64,000 bases of DNA from Candidatus Nanoarchaeia archaeon (GTDB lineage: Archaea > Nanobdellota > Nanobdellia > SCGC-AAA011-G17 > JAFCDX01), in the NCBI GenBank assembly GCA_028716945.1, contig JAQUOT010000001.1, positions 123,927 to 187,926 of the forward strand, read 5' to 3'. Below are positions 1-9,410 of this stretch, in pieces; positions within the stretch are counted from its first letter, which is position 1; each line of letters begins with the position of its first letter. Both the position numbers and the translations under genes were made by a program. The notes beneath the pieces are model-generated. The model saw nothing but the letters and a program-made list of their open reading frames with translations, ran no database searches and was not told where the DNA came from.

Positions 1-1
1 A

Positions 2-1039
2 ATATTTATAGAAAATAAAACAAAAAAATATTCAAAAAATATCTTGCCTGCAATATTGCTTTTAATTTTTATTGTTAATTTATTTTTTATTCCAATTGGT
101 TCTCCAACAATTAGTCACATAACTAGTAAGAGTGCAAATATAGAAATGAGAGATTATGCAATTAAAAACATTGAAGATAATGCTATTGTATTTGTTGACC
201 CAAGAGTATATGGTGGAAGAACAGCATGGATGTTTAATGATAAATATTATTTAGATGCTTCTTACACTGCTGAATTTAATAATAAATTAGCAAGTTCTGC
301 TGGAAAAGAATCCGCTACTCCAATATATTACATCGAATGTGCAAGAGATGATTGTGGTTGGGGTACTGTTACAGATAATGCACTTAACAAAACCTCAGAA
401 GGGATATTACAATTCTTCCAATCAAACGCAAAATTAGTTGAAAATATTAAAGGAGGGGGAAATTACGATGAAAAAGCAGGAGAATCCTATTATAATATTT
501 ATAAAATGCAAATATTAGTAAAACCAGCAATCTATGATTATGTTATTAATACCCATGAATGGTTCTACTATCCTGTAAGATATAATAAGGAATCTTTTGA
601 TCAGTATGAAGTACACAATTTCTTTTATAGAATCTTAGATATTTTCGGGCATATTGTACTTTACTTTGCAATACTAGCATCCTTACTAATCCCAATTTAT
701 TTGGTATATCTATTAGCTAAAGATAAAGAAGGAAAAGATGAAGAAGAAGTGAAAGGTAAATTCGAAATAAATTACAAAAGAACATTAATAATCTTAGGAA
801 TTATTTTTGTAGCATTCATTGGAATAGCAACTTATTTACATTATTCACATAAAAGTATGATGGTTGAACATTGTAACTCGTTAGGAATGGATATGGATCA
901 TTACGCTAATGGAGAATTATATTGTTTGAATAAAACAGACAGTTCTTATAGAGCATTCTATTACGTAGGAAAAGGTTTAAGTTATGAAATAACTACAGAA
1001 ATGCAATTGCATGACGAATGGAGAACTAATTCAAAGTAA
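2..1039 (+). CDS. C-terminal part of a membrane protein, probably GT-C type glycosyltransferase (5' truncated)
   Basis: The reading frame is open to the left edge of the window, so the start lies outside; a TTG at 44 is not convincing. Hydrophobic stretches are seen near the visible start (ILPAILLLIFIVNLFFI), around nucleotides 640-710 and around 775-830. Between them is a hydrophilic segment with several Tyr/Trp residues that would be extracellular. This layout resembles the C-terminal end of PMT/STT3-like GT-C glycosyltransferases, which fits the glycan genes that follow, but no catalytic motif is visible. The family call is inference. Confidence 0.5.
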   Translation: MFIENKTKKYSKNILPAILLLIFIVNLFFIPIGSPTISHITSKSANIEMRDYAIKNIEDNAIVFVDPRVYGGRTAWMFNDKYYLDASYTAEFNNKLASSAGKESATPIYYIECARDDCGWGTVTDNALNKTSEGILQFFQSNAKLVENIKGGGNYDEKAGESYYNIYKMQILVKPAIYDYVINTHEWFYYPVRYNKESFDQYEVHNFFYRILDIFGHIVLYFAILASLLIPIYLVYLLAKDKEGKDEEEVKGKFEINYKRTLIILGIIFVAFIGIATYLHYSHKSMMVEHCNSLGMDMDHYANGELYCLNKTDSSYRAFYYVGKGLSYEITTEMQLHDEWRTNSK

Positions 1040-1079
1040 TGTTTATAAACTCTTAATTTTTAAATTTATTCGCATTAAA

Positions 1080-2492
1080 ATGAAAGTTTTATTTGTTTGC
1101 CCACCAACAAGCCAAGAAGAAAGGTATGGTAAACTAAAGGATATAGGAACATTGCATCCTTCTTTAGGAATAGCATATGTAGCAGCTGCTGCAGAAAAAG
1201 CAGGACATATTGTAAAAGTAATAGATTCAGAAGCATTAGGTTATACTTATGAAAATATTAAAAAAGGAATAGAAGAATTCAAGCCAGAAGTAATAGGAAT
1301 GCAAACTTATTGCACAAACCTATCTAGATGTTATAAAATTGCAGAAATTGCAAAGAATTTTGATAAAAATATAAAAATTGTTCTTGGTGGAGCTCAAGTA
1401 ACTTTATTCCATGATAGTATAAAAGAAAAGAATACTGATTTTATTATTTATGGAGAAGGAGAAGTTGCTTTTGTTAATCTTTTAAAATGTTTACATGAAA
1501 AAAGTCCTTTAAAAAATGTAAATGGTTTAATCTGGAAAAATAAAAACAAAATAATAACAAATAAACCGCAGGAATTAATAAAAGACGTTAGCGAATTACC
1601 TTTTCCAGCAAGACATTTATTTCCTATGGAAAAATATCATTCTTCAGCTAACTTAAGAGGTAAAAAAACATTAAATATAATGACTTCAAGAGGTTGCCCA
1701 TTCAGATGTGCTTATTGCGCAGGACATAGAACCTTTGGAAGAACTCATAGATTTAACAGTCCAGAAAAAGTAATTCAAGAAATAAATATTTTAGTTGATG
1801 AATATAGAGCAGACAGCATACAATTCTATGATGAAACTTTTACTGCAAACAGAGAAAGAGTTATGAAATTATGTGATGCTTTAATAGAAAATAATAAACA
1901 AAGAAAGAAAAAATTAACTTGGTCTTGTTTTACCAGAGTACATTTAGTTGATCTAGAATTGTTAAAGAAAATGAAACAAGCAGGTTGTTATTTAATATTT
2001 TATGGATTTGAATCAGGAGTTCAGAGATTATTGGATTTAATTAAAAAAGATATAACTTTAGAACAACAAAAAAAAGCAGTTGGACTAACACATCAAGCAG
2101 GAATTGAAGTTTGGGGTTCTTTTATGTTAGCCTTACCAACAGAAACAAAAGAAGATTCTATGCAAACAATAAAACAAGCAATAGATTTAGATATAGATTA
2201 TGTACAATTCCCAATTACTACTCCTTTCCCAGGAACCGAATTATATGATATATGTAAAAAAACAGGAAAAATATTAAATGAAAATTGGGACAATTATTTG
2301 ACTTGGGATGAGGTTGTTTATTTGCCAGAAGGAAGAACTCCAGAAGAGATTAAAAAGACAGTTAAGTTAGCTTATAAAAAAGTCTATCTAAGACCGAAAT
2401 TTATGGTCAAAAAAGCCTGGAATTTAAGGAAGCTACCTGCTAAAAATATGTATAAAATGGTTAAAGCAGGCATGTTTACGTTCTTTAGATAA
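1080..2492 (+). CDS. B12-binding-domain radical SAM protein
   Basis: About 470 residues. The N-terminal half looks like a cobalamin-binding Rossmann domain (MKVLFVCPPTSQ, then VIGMQTYC and IVLGGAQVT). The radical SAM core carries SRGCPFRCAYCAG with Cys206, Cys210 and Cys213, the CxxxCxxC site for a [4Fe-4S] cluster. The position of the usual axial-ligand motif DxHxxG reads DSEALG, so His is replaced by Glu. I chose the ATG at 1080 because the B12-domain opening strand begins there; the in-frame upstream extension overlaps the previous gene and has no family character. The substrate is unknown; related class B enzymes methylate or rearrange lipids and natural products. Glycan genes flank it. 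Confidence 0.85.
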   Translation: MKVLFVCPPTSQEERYGKLKDIGTLHPSLGIAYVAAAAEKAGHIVKVIDSEALGYTYENIKKGIEEFKPEVIGMQTYCTNLSRCYKIAEIAKNFDKNIKIVLGGAQVTLFHDSIKEKNTDFIIYGEGEVAFVNLLKCLHEKSPLKNVNGLIWKNKNKIITNKPQELIKDVSELPFPARHLFPMEKYHSSANLRGKKTLNIMTSRGCPFRCAYCAGHRTFGRTHRFNSPEKVIQEINILVDEYRADSIQFYDETFTANRERVMKLCDALIENNKQRKKKLTWSCFTRVHLVDLELLKKMKQAGCYLIFYGFESGVQRLLDLIKKDITLEQQKKAVGLTHQAGIEVWGSFMLALPTETKEDSMQTIKQAIDLDIDYVQFPITTPFPGTELYDICKKTGKILNENWDNYLTWDEVVYLPEGRTPEEIKKTVKLAYKKVYLRPKFMVKKAWNLRKLPAKNMYKMVKAGMFTFFR

Positions 2493-2523
2493 TCTTTATA
2501 AATTTTTGCACCATCTAAAAGAG

Positions 2524-3225
2524 ATGAAATTATCTATAATAATCCCTTTGTATAATGAGATTAAAACCATAGAAGAGCTTCTTAAAAGAATAAACAAAGT
2601 TAAGATGGATAAAGAGATTGTTATAGTAGATGATTTTAGTAAAGATGGTTCTAGAGAATGGTTACAAAATCTTAATACTAAAAATATAAAAAAAGTATTT
2701 CATGATAAAAACTATGGAAAAGGGATGGCAATCAGGTCTGGAATAAAAGAAGCAACAGGAGATATAATAATTATTCAAGATGCAGACTTAGAATATGATC
2801 CAAATGATTATCCTGAATTAGTAAAACCTATTGTAGAAGGAAAAGCAGAGGTTGTATATGGTTCAAGAATATTAGGAAATTTGATGAGAAATATGAAAGG
2901 TAAACATACTAGTGCTTATTACGAATATTATATGGGAGGAAAAGCCTTAACAATTTTAACAAATATATTATACAATGCCAAAATCACAGATGAACCAACT
3001 TGTTATAAAGTTTTCAAATCAGATGTAATAAAAAATCTTGATTTAAAATGTGTGAGATTTGAATTTTGTCCAGAAGTTACTGCAAAAGTAAGAAAGAAAG
3101 GACATAAAATTTATGAAATTCCTATAAAATATAATCCAAGAAGTTTAGATGAAGGTAAAAAAATAAAAATAAAGGATGGTTTTGAAGCTGTTTGGGCTTT
3201 GTTAAAATATAGATTCGTAAATTAG
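2524..3225 (+). CDS. GT2 glycosyltransferase, dolichol-phosphate-sugar synthase-like
   Basis: About 233 residues of GT-A fold. It opens with MKLSIIIPLYNE, has VIVDDFSKDGS for nucleotide-sugar binding and QDADLEYDPND containing the metal-binding DxD. The arrangement and size match the DPM1/polyprenyl-phosphate mannosyl- or glucosyltransferase group, which charges dolichol phosphate with a sugar at the cytoplasmic face. There is no C-terminal membrane domain. The ATG at 2524 is preferred over a TTG at 2506, since family homology begins at MKLSII. It lies 31 nt after the radical SAM gene and 9 nt before the methyltransferase. Confidence 0.85.
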   Translation: MKLSIIIPLYNEIKTIEELLKRINKVKMDKEIVIVDDFSKDGSREWLQNLNTKNIKKVFHDKNYGKGMAIRSGIKEATGDIIIIQDADLEYDPNDYPELVKPIVEGKAEVVYGSRILGNLMRNMKGKHTSAYYEYYMGGKALTILTNILYNAKITDEPTCYKVFKSDVIKNLDLKCVRFEFCPEVTAKVRKKGHKIYEIPIKYNPRSLDEGKKIKIKDGFEAVWALLKYRFVN

Positions 3226-3234
3226 GGGGTTAAT

Positions 3235-4131
3235 ATGGAATATATAAAGTGTAATTTGTGTGGAAGTTGGGATTATGAAGTAATTCATAAAGGTCTCAAA
3301 GAAGAGAAAGTTGATTTAACAAAAAAATATGCTTCTTCAAGCAATGTTATTGGAAATGAACAGATTGTTCAATGTAAAAAATGCGGATTAAAATTTGTAA
3401 ATCCTAGATTAACTGATGATGAAATTGTAAAAGGATATTCAGAAGGTTCTGATGAAATGTTCGTTTCTCAAGCAAAAGGTCGTGAATTAACTTTCAAAAA
3501 ATCATTAAAATTAATAAATAAAAATGCAACCAAAGGAAAGATTCTTGATATTGGAACTGCAGGAGGTTCTTTCTTAAAAGTTGCTAAAGAGAACGGATGG
3601 CAGGTAGAAGGAATAGAACCAAATAAATGGCTTTGTGAATGGGGATTAAAAAATTATGGAATACCAATAAAACCAGGAACAATATTTGACAAGAAAAATA
3701 GGTTTAATGATAATGAATTTGAAGCAGTTACTTTATGGGATGTTCTTGAACATGTAACAGATCCAAAAAAAACTTTAACTGAGATTAGTAGAATTTTAAA
3801 ACCAAGAGGATTACTTGTTGTAAACTATCCTGATATCGGAAGTTCAGTTTCAAGATTAATGGGAAAAAGATGGATTTTCTTATTAAGTGTTCATTTATTT
3901 TACTTTGATAAAAAATCTATTGTAAAGATGTTAAATGCTTCTGGTTTTGAAGTTATAAAAATAAAAAAACACTTCCAGAAATTAAGTTTAGGTTATTTAA
4001 TTTATAGAATGGATGCTTACAACCACTTTTTATATAAGGTTGGAGACAAAGTTGCAGGGATTTTACATCTAAAAAATATTCAATTTCCTTATTGGTTAGG
4101 ACAAACTTTAGTATTAGCTAGAAAAAAATGA
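3235..4131 (+). CDS. Class I SAM-dependent methyltransferase with N-terminal zinc-ribbon-like segment
   Basis: 298 residues. The N-terminus has two CxxC pairs (CNLCG near residue 6 and CKKCGLKF near 47), a zinc-ribbon-like layout common in sugar and nucleoside-diphosphate-sugar C-methyltransferases. The SAM-binding motif I reads ILDIGTAGGSFLKVA and is followed by GIEPN and WDVLEHVTDP (Methyltransf_11/23 type). A GGGGGT motif 5-10 nt before ATG is a wobble variant of the archaeal Shine-Dalgarno. It closes the three-gene run that starts at 1080. The probable role is methylation of a glycan or lipid-linked sugar; the substrate is unknown. Confidence 0.8.
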   Translation: MEYIKCNLCGSWDYEVIHKGLKEEKVDLTKKYASSSNVIGNEQIVQCKKCGLKFVNPRLTDDEIVKGYSEGSDEMFVSQAKGRELTFKKSLKLINKNATKGKILDIGTAGGSFLKVAKENGWQVEGIEPNKWLCEWGLKNYGIPIKPGTIFDKKNRFNDNEFEAVTLWDVLEHVTDPKKTLTEISRILKPRGLLVVNYPDIGSSVSRLMGKRWIFLLSVHLFYFDKKSIVKMLNASGFEVIKIKKHFQKLSLGYLIYRMDAYNHFLYKVGDKVAGILHLKNIQFPYWLGQTLVLARKK

Positions 4132-4141
4132 AACTCTATAT

Positions 4142-4600
4142 TTATATGTAAAGACGAGTGATCATATTGTTTTTAAATGATACGTAAATAGTTTTACCTT
4201 TTGTATCAACCTCTCTTCTTATACAAAAAGAACGTCCCTCTGTATCACACATACCAACATAAGTTTCGGATTTTTCTGTAAAAATTTCTGCATAATGCTT
4301 TGCTTCTTGTTCTGTAGAAGCAAAACCAATTTTATGTAATGCTTTAGCAATACCCTCAATAGAAACGATATTATCACCATAGCCCTTAAACCAATTCCCC
4401 CCACGATTTGGGTTTTTTAATTCTTTCATTAATTTGCTAACCCCATCAAAATATCTTTTTAAATCAAATTCTTTTGGATTAGAAACATATCCTCTATCGG
4501 ATTCATTTATTTTTCCTGCTTGAATAAATCTTGCTATAATATCTTCTTCAATTTCTCTTATACTCATTTCAAGATTATTTTTAGAGGTTTGTTCTGCCAT
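4142..4600 (-). CDS. Hypothetical protein, 152 aa
   Basis: Not recognised. It is soluble with no signal peptide and moderately charged. The N-terminal half is helical-looking (IREIEEDIIARFIQAGK), and the C-terminal half is richer in beta-like segments (ETYVGMCDTEGRSFCIRREV). It converges with the methyltransferase gene to its left and diverges from the FAD enzyme gene at 4719 through a promoter region closely similar to one at 6524-6591. A TATA-like element (read leftward as AAGATTTATATAT) about 30 nt upstream suggests a nearly leaderless mRNA. Confidence 0.6.
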   Translation of the reverse strand: MAEQTSKNNLEMSIREIEEDIIARFIQAGKINESDRGYVSNPKEFDLKRYFDGVSKLMKELKNPNRGGNWFKGYGDNIVSIEGIAKALHKIGFASTEQEAKHYAEIFTEKSETYVGMCDTEGRSFCIRREVDTKGKTIYVSFKNNMITRLYI

Positions 4601-4628
4601 TTTAAAGTAAAATTTTAAATTACTTTGA

Positions 4629-4696
4629 ATATATAAATCTTTCTATTTTAACCCCTTTAAAGTAGTGCTCAAAATATTTTCAAAAGACATTTAAAC
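4629..4696. promoter_or_regulatory. Divergent promoter region, copy A of a duplicated 68-bp block
   Basis: The block aligns without gaps to 6524-6591. I count 58 of 68 identical positions, including an unbroken 18 bp (TTCAAAAGACATTTAAAC). The left end carries a leftward TATA box (AAGATTTATATAT) for the 152-aa gene. The right end carries a rightward TATA-like CATTTAAAC 22-30 bp before the ATG at 4719. Both genes would have very short leaders. Confidence 0.7.
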
Positions 4697-4718
4697 TTAC
4701 TTAAAACATAAATTATGA

Positions 4719-6107
4719 ATGAAAAATGTTTTAATTTTAGGTGGAGGAGTATCTGGATTATCTAGTGCTTACCTTCTCTCTAAAAATGGATATAATGTAG
4801 AAGTTATAGAAAAAACTGGTTCTCTTGGTGGAGTTTCTGGTTCTTTCAAACATAAAGAATTTACATTGGATTATGGACCACATAAAATTTATACTCAAAT
4901 GCCAAACATAATGCAAGAAATTAGAACTCTTGTTCCAGATTTAATACAAATAAAAAAGAAATCTAGAATAATGTTAAAAAAGAAATATTATAATTATCCT
5001 GTTGGTTTATTGGATATTTTATTAAAAATGAATCCTTTGATAGGTTTACATGCAGGATTATCTTTTGGAACTACAAAAATAAAAACAACTTTTAGTAAAA
5101 AAGAAGAAAGTTATGAAGATTATATTGTAAATAGATTCGGAAAAGGAGTTTATAATTTAGTATTTAGACCTTATGCAGAAAAAGTTTGGGGAAATCCAAA
5201 AGAATTATCTTGGGAATTAGCAAAAACAAGAGTTTCTATAAATTCTATGTTATCTTTACTTATGGGAATGATAATTAAGAAAAAAAATCCTGCTGTTAGT
5301 GCTGATTATTTCTATTATCCAAAGAACGGAATTGTAGAAATATCAAATAAAATGGCAGAGGAAATAAAAAAACACAAAGGAAGAATAACATTTAATTCTA
5401 AAGTAGAAGAAATTAAAGTTAATAATGGAAAAATAACCGAAGTTAAACTAAAATCTAAAGGAAAGACATTAAAAAGAAATCCAGATTATGTCATTTCTAC
5501 AATACCAATAGATGAACTTCCAAAATTAATAAAACCTACTTTTGAAAAAATAAATATTACAGCTGAAAATTTAAAATACAGGCCAGCAATCTTATTTTAT
5601 TTAATATTAAACAGAGAAAAAATATTAGAGGATAATTGGTTATTCTATCCTGAAAAGGATTTGATATTTACCAGAATATCTGAACAGAAAAACTTCTCAG
5701 AATCTTGCTGTCCTAAAGATAAAACTGCTTTGGTTGTTGAATTATGTCCAACAAGAGCAGAAGAATTATCTAAATTAAACAACGAACAAATATATGGTAT
5801 AGTTATTAATGATTTAGAAAAAATAAAATTAATTAAAAGCCAAGATGTAATTGAATATTTCTCAATAAAGATAAATAAAGCATATCCAGTTTATGATTTA
5901 AAATTCAGAGAAAATGTTAATATCATTTTAGATTCCTTTGCCGGAATATCTAATTTAATAACAAATGGAAGACAAGGATTATTTAATTATAATAATATAG
6001 ATCATTGCATGGATATGGGATTCCAAGCTGCAAACTTCTTAATAAATAAGAACACTGGTTGGAGAGGAAAGATTAAAGACTTTGAGAATTATAAAATAGT
6101 GGATTAA
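4719..6107 (+). CDS. FAD-dependent amine oxidase/protoporphyrinogen-oxidase-like flavoprotein
   Basis: 462 residues. The N-terminal dinucleotide-binding motif ILGGGVSGLSSAYLL is followed by the Glu of VIEKTGSLGGVSGS, then DYGPHKIY, the pattern of the NAD(P)-binding_8/amino_oxidase superfamily (HemY, carotenoid desaturases, UDP-galactopyranose-mutase relatives). The C-terminus has the second FAD contact region (GRQGLFNYNNIDHCMDMG). Relatives in polysaccharide loci are often annotated as protoporphyrinogen oxidase, but no heme genes are seen here. A role on a glycan or isoprenoid intermediate is therefore more likely (inference). It is followed convergently by the gene at 6111. Confidence 0.75.
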   Translation: MKNVLILGGGVSGLSSAYLLSKNGYNVEVIEKTGSLGGVSGSFKHKEFTLDYGPHKIYTQMPNIMQEIRTLVPDLIQIKKKSRIMLKKKYYNYPVGLLDILLKMNPLIGLHAGLSFGTTKIKTTFSKKEESYEDYIVNRFGKGVYNLVFRPYAEKVWGNPKELSWELAKTRVSINSMLSLLMGMIIKKKNPAVSADYFYYPKNGIVEISNKMAEEIKKHKGRITFNSKVEEIKVNNGKITEVKLKSKGKTLKRNPDYVISTIPIDELPKLIKPTFEKINITAENLKYRPAILFYLILNREKILEDNWLFYPEKDLIFTRISEQKNFSESCCPKDKTALVVELCPTRAEELSKLNNEQIYGIVINDLEKIKLIKSQDVIEYFSIKINKAYPVYDLKFRENVNIILDSFAGISNLITNGRQGLFNYNNIDHCMDMGFQAANFLINKNTGWRGKIKDFENYKIVD

Positions 6108-6110
6108 TTA

Positions 6111-6491
6111 TTAAACAGCACAATATTGCTTTTCTACTTCATCTTTACCTAAAGTTAATTTAACATCTTCTCCAATTCTTTTTCCTAATTGATAAGCAGC
6201 AATTCTAAGCTTTTCTAAATCTTCTGGATTAATTGAATCTCTAACAAAAATTTCTAAACCATTAAATTTTAAATTACTAAATGACCTATTCTTTATGGAT
6301 GCAGGTTCAGAAGTTATAAATGCAACGGTTTCTGTTCTAGGGAATATACCCCATAATTTTTTCTTTGGTTTTTCAATAGTATGCGAATCTGCATTATGAG
6401 AATATTCCATAAAAGCATAATATTCATGCTTAAATCCAAAATTACTTAACTCTTCAGTTAAAATTTCATCATATTCATTACGTTCTACCAT
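6111..6491 (-). CDS. Hypothetical protein, 126 aa
   Basis: Not recognised. It is soluble, with no signal peptide or membrane segment. It contains a short basic patch (EKPKKKLWGIFPR) and a C-terminal helix ending in a Cys. It starts at an ATG with a leftward TATA box about 35-45 nt upstream, inside the second copy of the duplicated divergent promoter. It shows no clear similarity to the 152-aa protein that occupies the equivalent position next to copy A. Confidence 0.6.
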   Translation of the reverse strand: MVERNEYDEILTEELSNFGFKHEYYAFMEYSHNADSHTIEKPKKKLWGIFPRTETVAFITSEPASIKNRSFSNLKFNGLEIFVRDSINPEDLEKLRIAAYQLGKRIGEDVKLTLGKDEVEKQYCAV

Positions 6492-6523
6492 TTTTATTAC
6501 CTTTATAATTTAAACAATATCTT

Positions 6524-6591
6524 ATATATAAATCTTACTATATTAACCACTTTAGAGTAATACTTATCATACTTTCAAAAGACATTTAAAC
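6524..6591. promoter_or_regulatory. Divergent promoter region, copy B of a duplicated 68-bp block
   Basis: It matches 4629-4696 gaplessly (58/68). It serves the 126-aa gene leftward (TATATATAAATCTT on the top strand is the reverse complement of a TATA box) and the radical SAM gene at 6612 rightward (GACATTTAAAC about 25 bp before ATG). Conservation extends across both TATA elements and the DNA between them. Confidence 0.7.
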
Positions 6592-6611
6592 CTCTTTAAA
6601 ATGTAAAAACC

Positions 6612-7982
6612 ATGAAAGTCATACTAGTCAAACCTTATTCAAATATACATGTTATTTTGCCTGCAATTGGATTAGGTTATTTAGCAACCTATTGTAAATC
6701 TAAGATTAAAAACCTAGATATTAAAATATTAGATTGTTTAAAGGAAAAATATGATTCTAAAAAATTTGCTGAATATATTATAAAAGAAAATCCAGATGTT
6801 GTTGGAATTACTGCTTTTACTTTAGAAATAAATTCTGCTTTGGAATATGCTAAGATATGTAAAGCAATCAACAAAGAAATAACTACTGTTATTGGTGGTC
6901 CTCATGTTTCTAATGTTCCTGAACAAGTTTTATGCAATGAAAATGTAGATTATGTTTTTGTTGGCGAAGCAGAATTAGGTTTTTGTAAATTTTTACAATC
7001 TAGAAAAGATCTTTCAAAGATTCCTGGATTAGGATATAAGAAAAATAATAGAATATATCTTAATAATCCTATATTTATTCAAGATTTAGATGAGCTTCCA
7101 TTCCCAGATTATGAATTATTAAAATTCAGAGAATATCCTAAGATGTATTTCATGAAAAAATTTCCTTCTGGACCAATATTAACTTCAAGAGGTTGTCCTT
7201 TTTCATGTACTTTTTGTTGTGCAGGTAAATTATCTGGTAAAAAATTCAGATTTAGAAGTCCAGAAAATATAATTAAAGAAATAAAATATCTTAAATATTA
7301 TTATGGAATAAAAGAATTTCAAATTTGGGATGATAATTTTAGTTTAGATAGAAATAGAGCTTTAAAATTTTGCAATTTATTAATTCAAGAAAATATTAAT
7401 CTTCCTTGGTGGTGTCCAAATGGATTAAGAATTGAAACTCTTGATGAAGAATTATTAAGGAAAATGAAACAGTCTGGCTGTTATGCTATGGCTGTTGGGA
7501 TAGAATCTGGATCAGAAAAAATACAAAAAGATATGAAAAAGTTCCTTAATCTAGAGAAAGCAAAAGAAATTGTTAAATTAGCAGAAAAATTAGGAATAAG
7601 AACCCAAGGATTTTTTATTATAGGCTATCCAACAGAAACAAAAGAAGATATTTTACAAACAATTAAAATTGCTAAGAAATTTCCTTTCAAAAGAGCTAGT
7701 TTTTCCTTATTCCAACCTTTAGTAGGCTCTGAAATCTATTATGACTTAAAAAAACAAGGTAGATTGGCTGAAATAGACCTAAATAAATGTGAATATTCCA
7801 AACCTTCCTTAGTTCCACAAGGTTTAAAAAATGAAAAAGAACTTAAAAAACTACAGAGAAAAGCAATATTAAGTTTTTATTTGAGACCAAAAATATTAAT
7901 AAGATTTATATTTGAAAATCTATCGATAAGTCAATTAAAAGAGATTTTAGTGATGTTCAAAAAATATATAATGGGAAAATGA
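6612..7982 (+). CDS. B12-binding-domain radical SAM protein
   Basis: 456 residues. The N-terminal cobalamin-like domain (MKVILVKPYSN, VVGITAFT, TTVIGGPHVS) is followed by the radical SAM core with SRGCPFSCTFCCAG (Cys195, Cys199, Cys202). The region expected to hold DxHxxG reads DCLKEKYD, so the axial His is absent. The C-terminal half keeps the SAM-barrel glycine and Glu segments (AVGIESGSEKI, TQGFFIIGYPTET). It overlaps the next radical SAM gene by ATGA, so the pair is co-translated. The promoter is copy B of the duplicated block. The substrate is unknown. Confidence 0.85.
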   Translation: MKVILVKPYSNIHVILPAIGLGYLATYCKSKIKNLDIKILDCLKEKYDSKKFAEYIIKENPDVVGITAFTLEINSALEYAKICKAINKEITTVIGGPHVSNVPEQVLCNENVDYVFVGEAELGFCKFLQSRKDLSKIPGLGYKKNNRIYLNNPIFIQDLDELPFPDYELLKFREYPKMYFMKKFPSGPILTSRGCPFSCTFCCAGKLSGKKFRFRSPENIIKEIKYLKYYYGIKEFQIWDDNFSLDRNRALKFCNLLIQENINLPWWCPNGLRIETLDEELLRKMKQSGCYAMAVGIESGSEKIQKDMKKFLNLEKAKEIVKLAEKLGIRTQGFFIIGYPTETKEDILQTIKIAKKFPFKRASFSLFQPLVGSEIYYDLKKQGRLAEIDLNKCEYSKPSLVPQGLKNEKELKKLQRKAILSFYLRPKILIRFIFENLSISQLKEILVMFKKYIMGK

Positions 7983-9376
7983 AATTTTTATTAATAAATC
8001 CACAAAGTTCAGTAAAGATTTACAAAACTGGAAAGTTAAGAGCAGTTGTATCAGAAATGCCTATGATTTCTCTTGCCTCTTTAGCAGGAGTTCTTGAAAA
8101 AAATAAAGTAGAAGTACAGGTTTTAGACTTAGCAACGTCTTTAGCTCCAGAACAAGAATTAAAAGATACTTTACGTTATTTTAATCCAGATTATGTTGGT
8201 GTTACTTTTAGTACTCCTCTATACGAAGAAGCAAAACAAATAGCAGAAATTGTAAAGAGTTTTAATCCAAAAATAATTACAATAGCAGGAGGAGTACATA
8301 TATCTGCTTTAACAGAAGAAACTTTAAAAAATACTCAATTTGATATAGGAGTAATTGGAGAAGGAGAAGAAACTTTACAAGATATAATAAATAAAAAACC
8401 TTTAGTTAAAATAAAAGGAATTGCTTACAAAAACAAAGGAAAAATAAAAATTAATAAAAGAAGAGAATTGATTAAAGATTTAGATTCTTTACCTTTGCCT
8501 GCCTGGCATTTATTTAATTTAAAAAAATACAAAGCAAGCAAATTAACAACAAGAAAACAGCCAGTTGGACCAATAGAAACATCAAGAGGATGTGTTTATG
8601 GGTGTATTTATTGTAATAAAGATATTTTTGGAAGAACATTCAGATATAAATCTCCAGAAAGAGTTATACTAGAAATAAAACATATGTTAAATTCTGGATT
8701 CAAAGAAATTCATGTCTGGGATGATAATTTTGTTACAAACTTAGATAGAGCAAAGAAAATCTGTGATTTAATTATTCAAGAAGGATTAAATAAAAAAGTA
8801 AAATGGGTTTTAGCTTGTGGAGTAAGATGTGATTGCATTGATGAAGAATTTATTAAAAAAGCTAAACAAGCAGGTTGTTATTCTATTTATTTAGGTGTAG
8901 AAACTGGAAGTCCTGAACTATTAAAAAAAATAAATAAAGGAGAAACCTTAGAACAGATAAAATATGCATTTTATTTATGTAAAAAAGTTGGAATTGAAAC
9001 CGTTGCTTTTTATATGTTTGGCTTGCCTGGAGAAACCATAGAAACAATGGAACAAACAATTCAACTTGCAAAGGATTTAGATTCTGACTATGCTAAATTC
9101 ACAATAACCGTTCCTTTCCCAAGCACGCCTTTATTTCATGAATGGGAAAAACAAGGAATATTAAAAACAAAAGATTGGAGCAAGTATAATTTCCATAGTG
9201 CTTCAAAAGTTTATGATCATCCAAACTTATCTTGGGAAATACTAGAAAAATATTATCATAAAGCTTACAAAGACTTTTATTTCAGACCAAAATATCTAGC
9301 AAAAAGATTATTTAGAGATATAAAAGAAGGAAGATTATTAATAGAGATTTATGGGGCTTTTAAGACCTTTATTTAA
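7979..9376 (+). CDS. B12-binding-domain radical SAM protein
   Basis: 465 residues. The cobalamin-like N-terminal domain (KFLLINPQSS, YVGVTFSTP, IAGGVHIS) precedes a radical SAM core with SRGCVYGCIYCNKD (Cys205, Cys209, Cys212). The usual DxHxxG position reads DLATSLAP, so no axial His is seen. Its start overlaps the stop of the preceding paralog by 4 bp, which argues that the two act in one pathway. The C-terminal segment (YFRPKYLAKRLF) resembles the C-termini of the other three family members in the window. Confidence 0.85.
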   Translation: MKFLLINPQSSVKIYKTGKLRAVVSEMPMISLASLAGVLEKNKVEVQVLDLATSLAPEQELKDTLRYFNPDYVGVTFSTPLYEEAKQIAEIVKSFNPKIITIAGGVHISALTEETLKNTQFDIGVIGEGEETLQDIINKKPLVKIKGIAYKNKGKIKINKRRELIKDLDSLPLPAWHLFNLKKYKASKLTTRKQPVGPIETSRGCVYGCIYCNKDIFGRTFRYKSPERVILEIKHMLNSGFKEIHVWDDNFVTNLDRAKKICDLIIQEGLNKKVKWVLACGVRCDCIDEEFIKKAKQAGCYSIYLGVETGSPELLKKINKGETLEQIKYAFYLCKKVGIETVAFYMFGLPGETIETMEQTIQLAKDLDSDYAKFTITVPFPSTPLFHEWEKQGILKTKDWSKYNFHSASKVYDHPNLSWEILEKYYHKAYKDFYFRPKYLAKRLFRDIKEGRLLIEIYGAFKTFI

Positions 9377-9410
9377 TAAGGTTTTTAAATATTAAAAAGA
9401 TAGTTATTTT

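Noticed and set aside
4219..4404. Overlapping 61-codon frame inside the 152-aa gene
   Set aside because: Shadow on the same strand in another frame with no start signal or conserved character.
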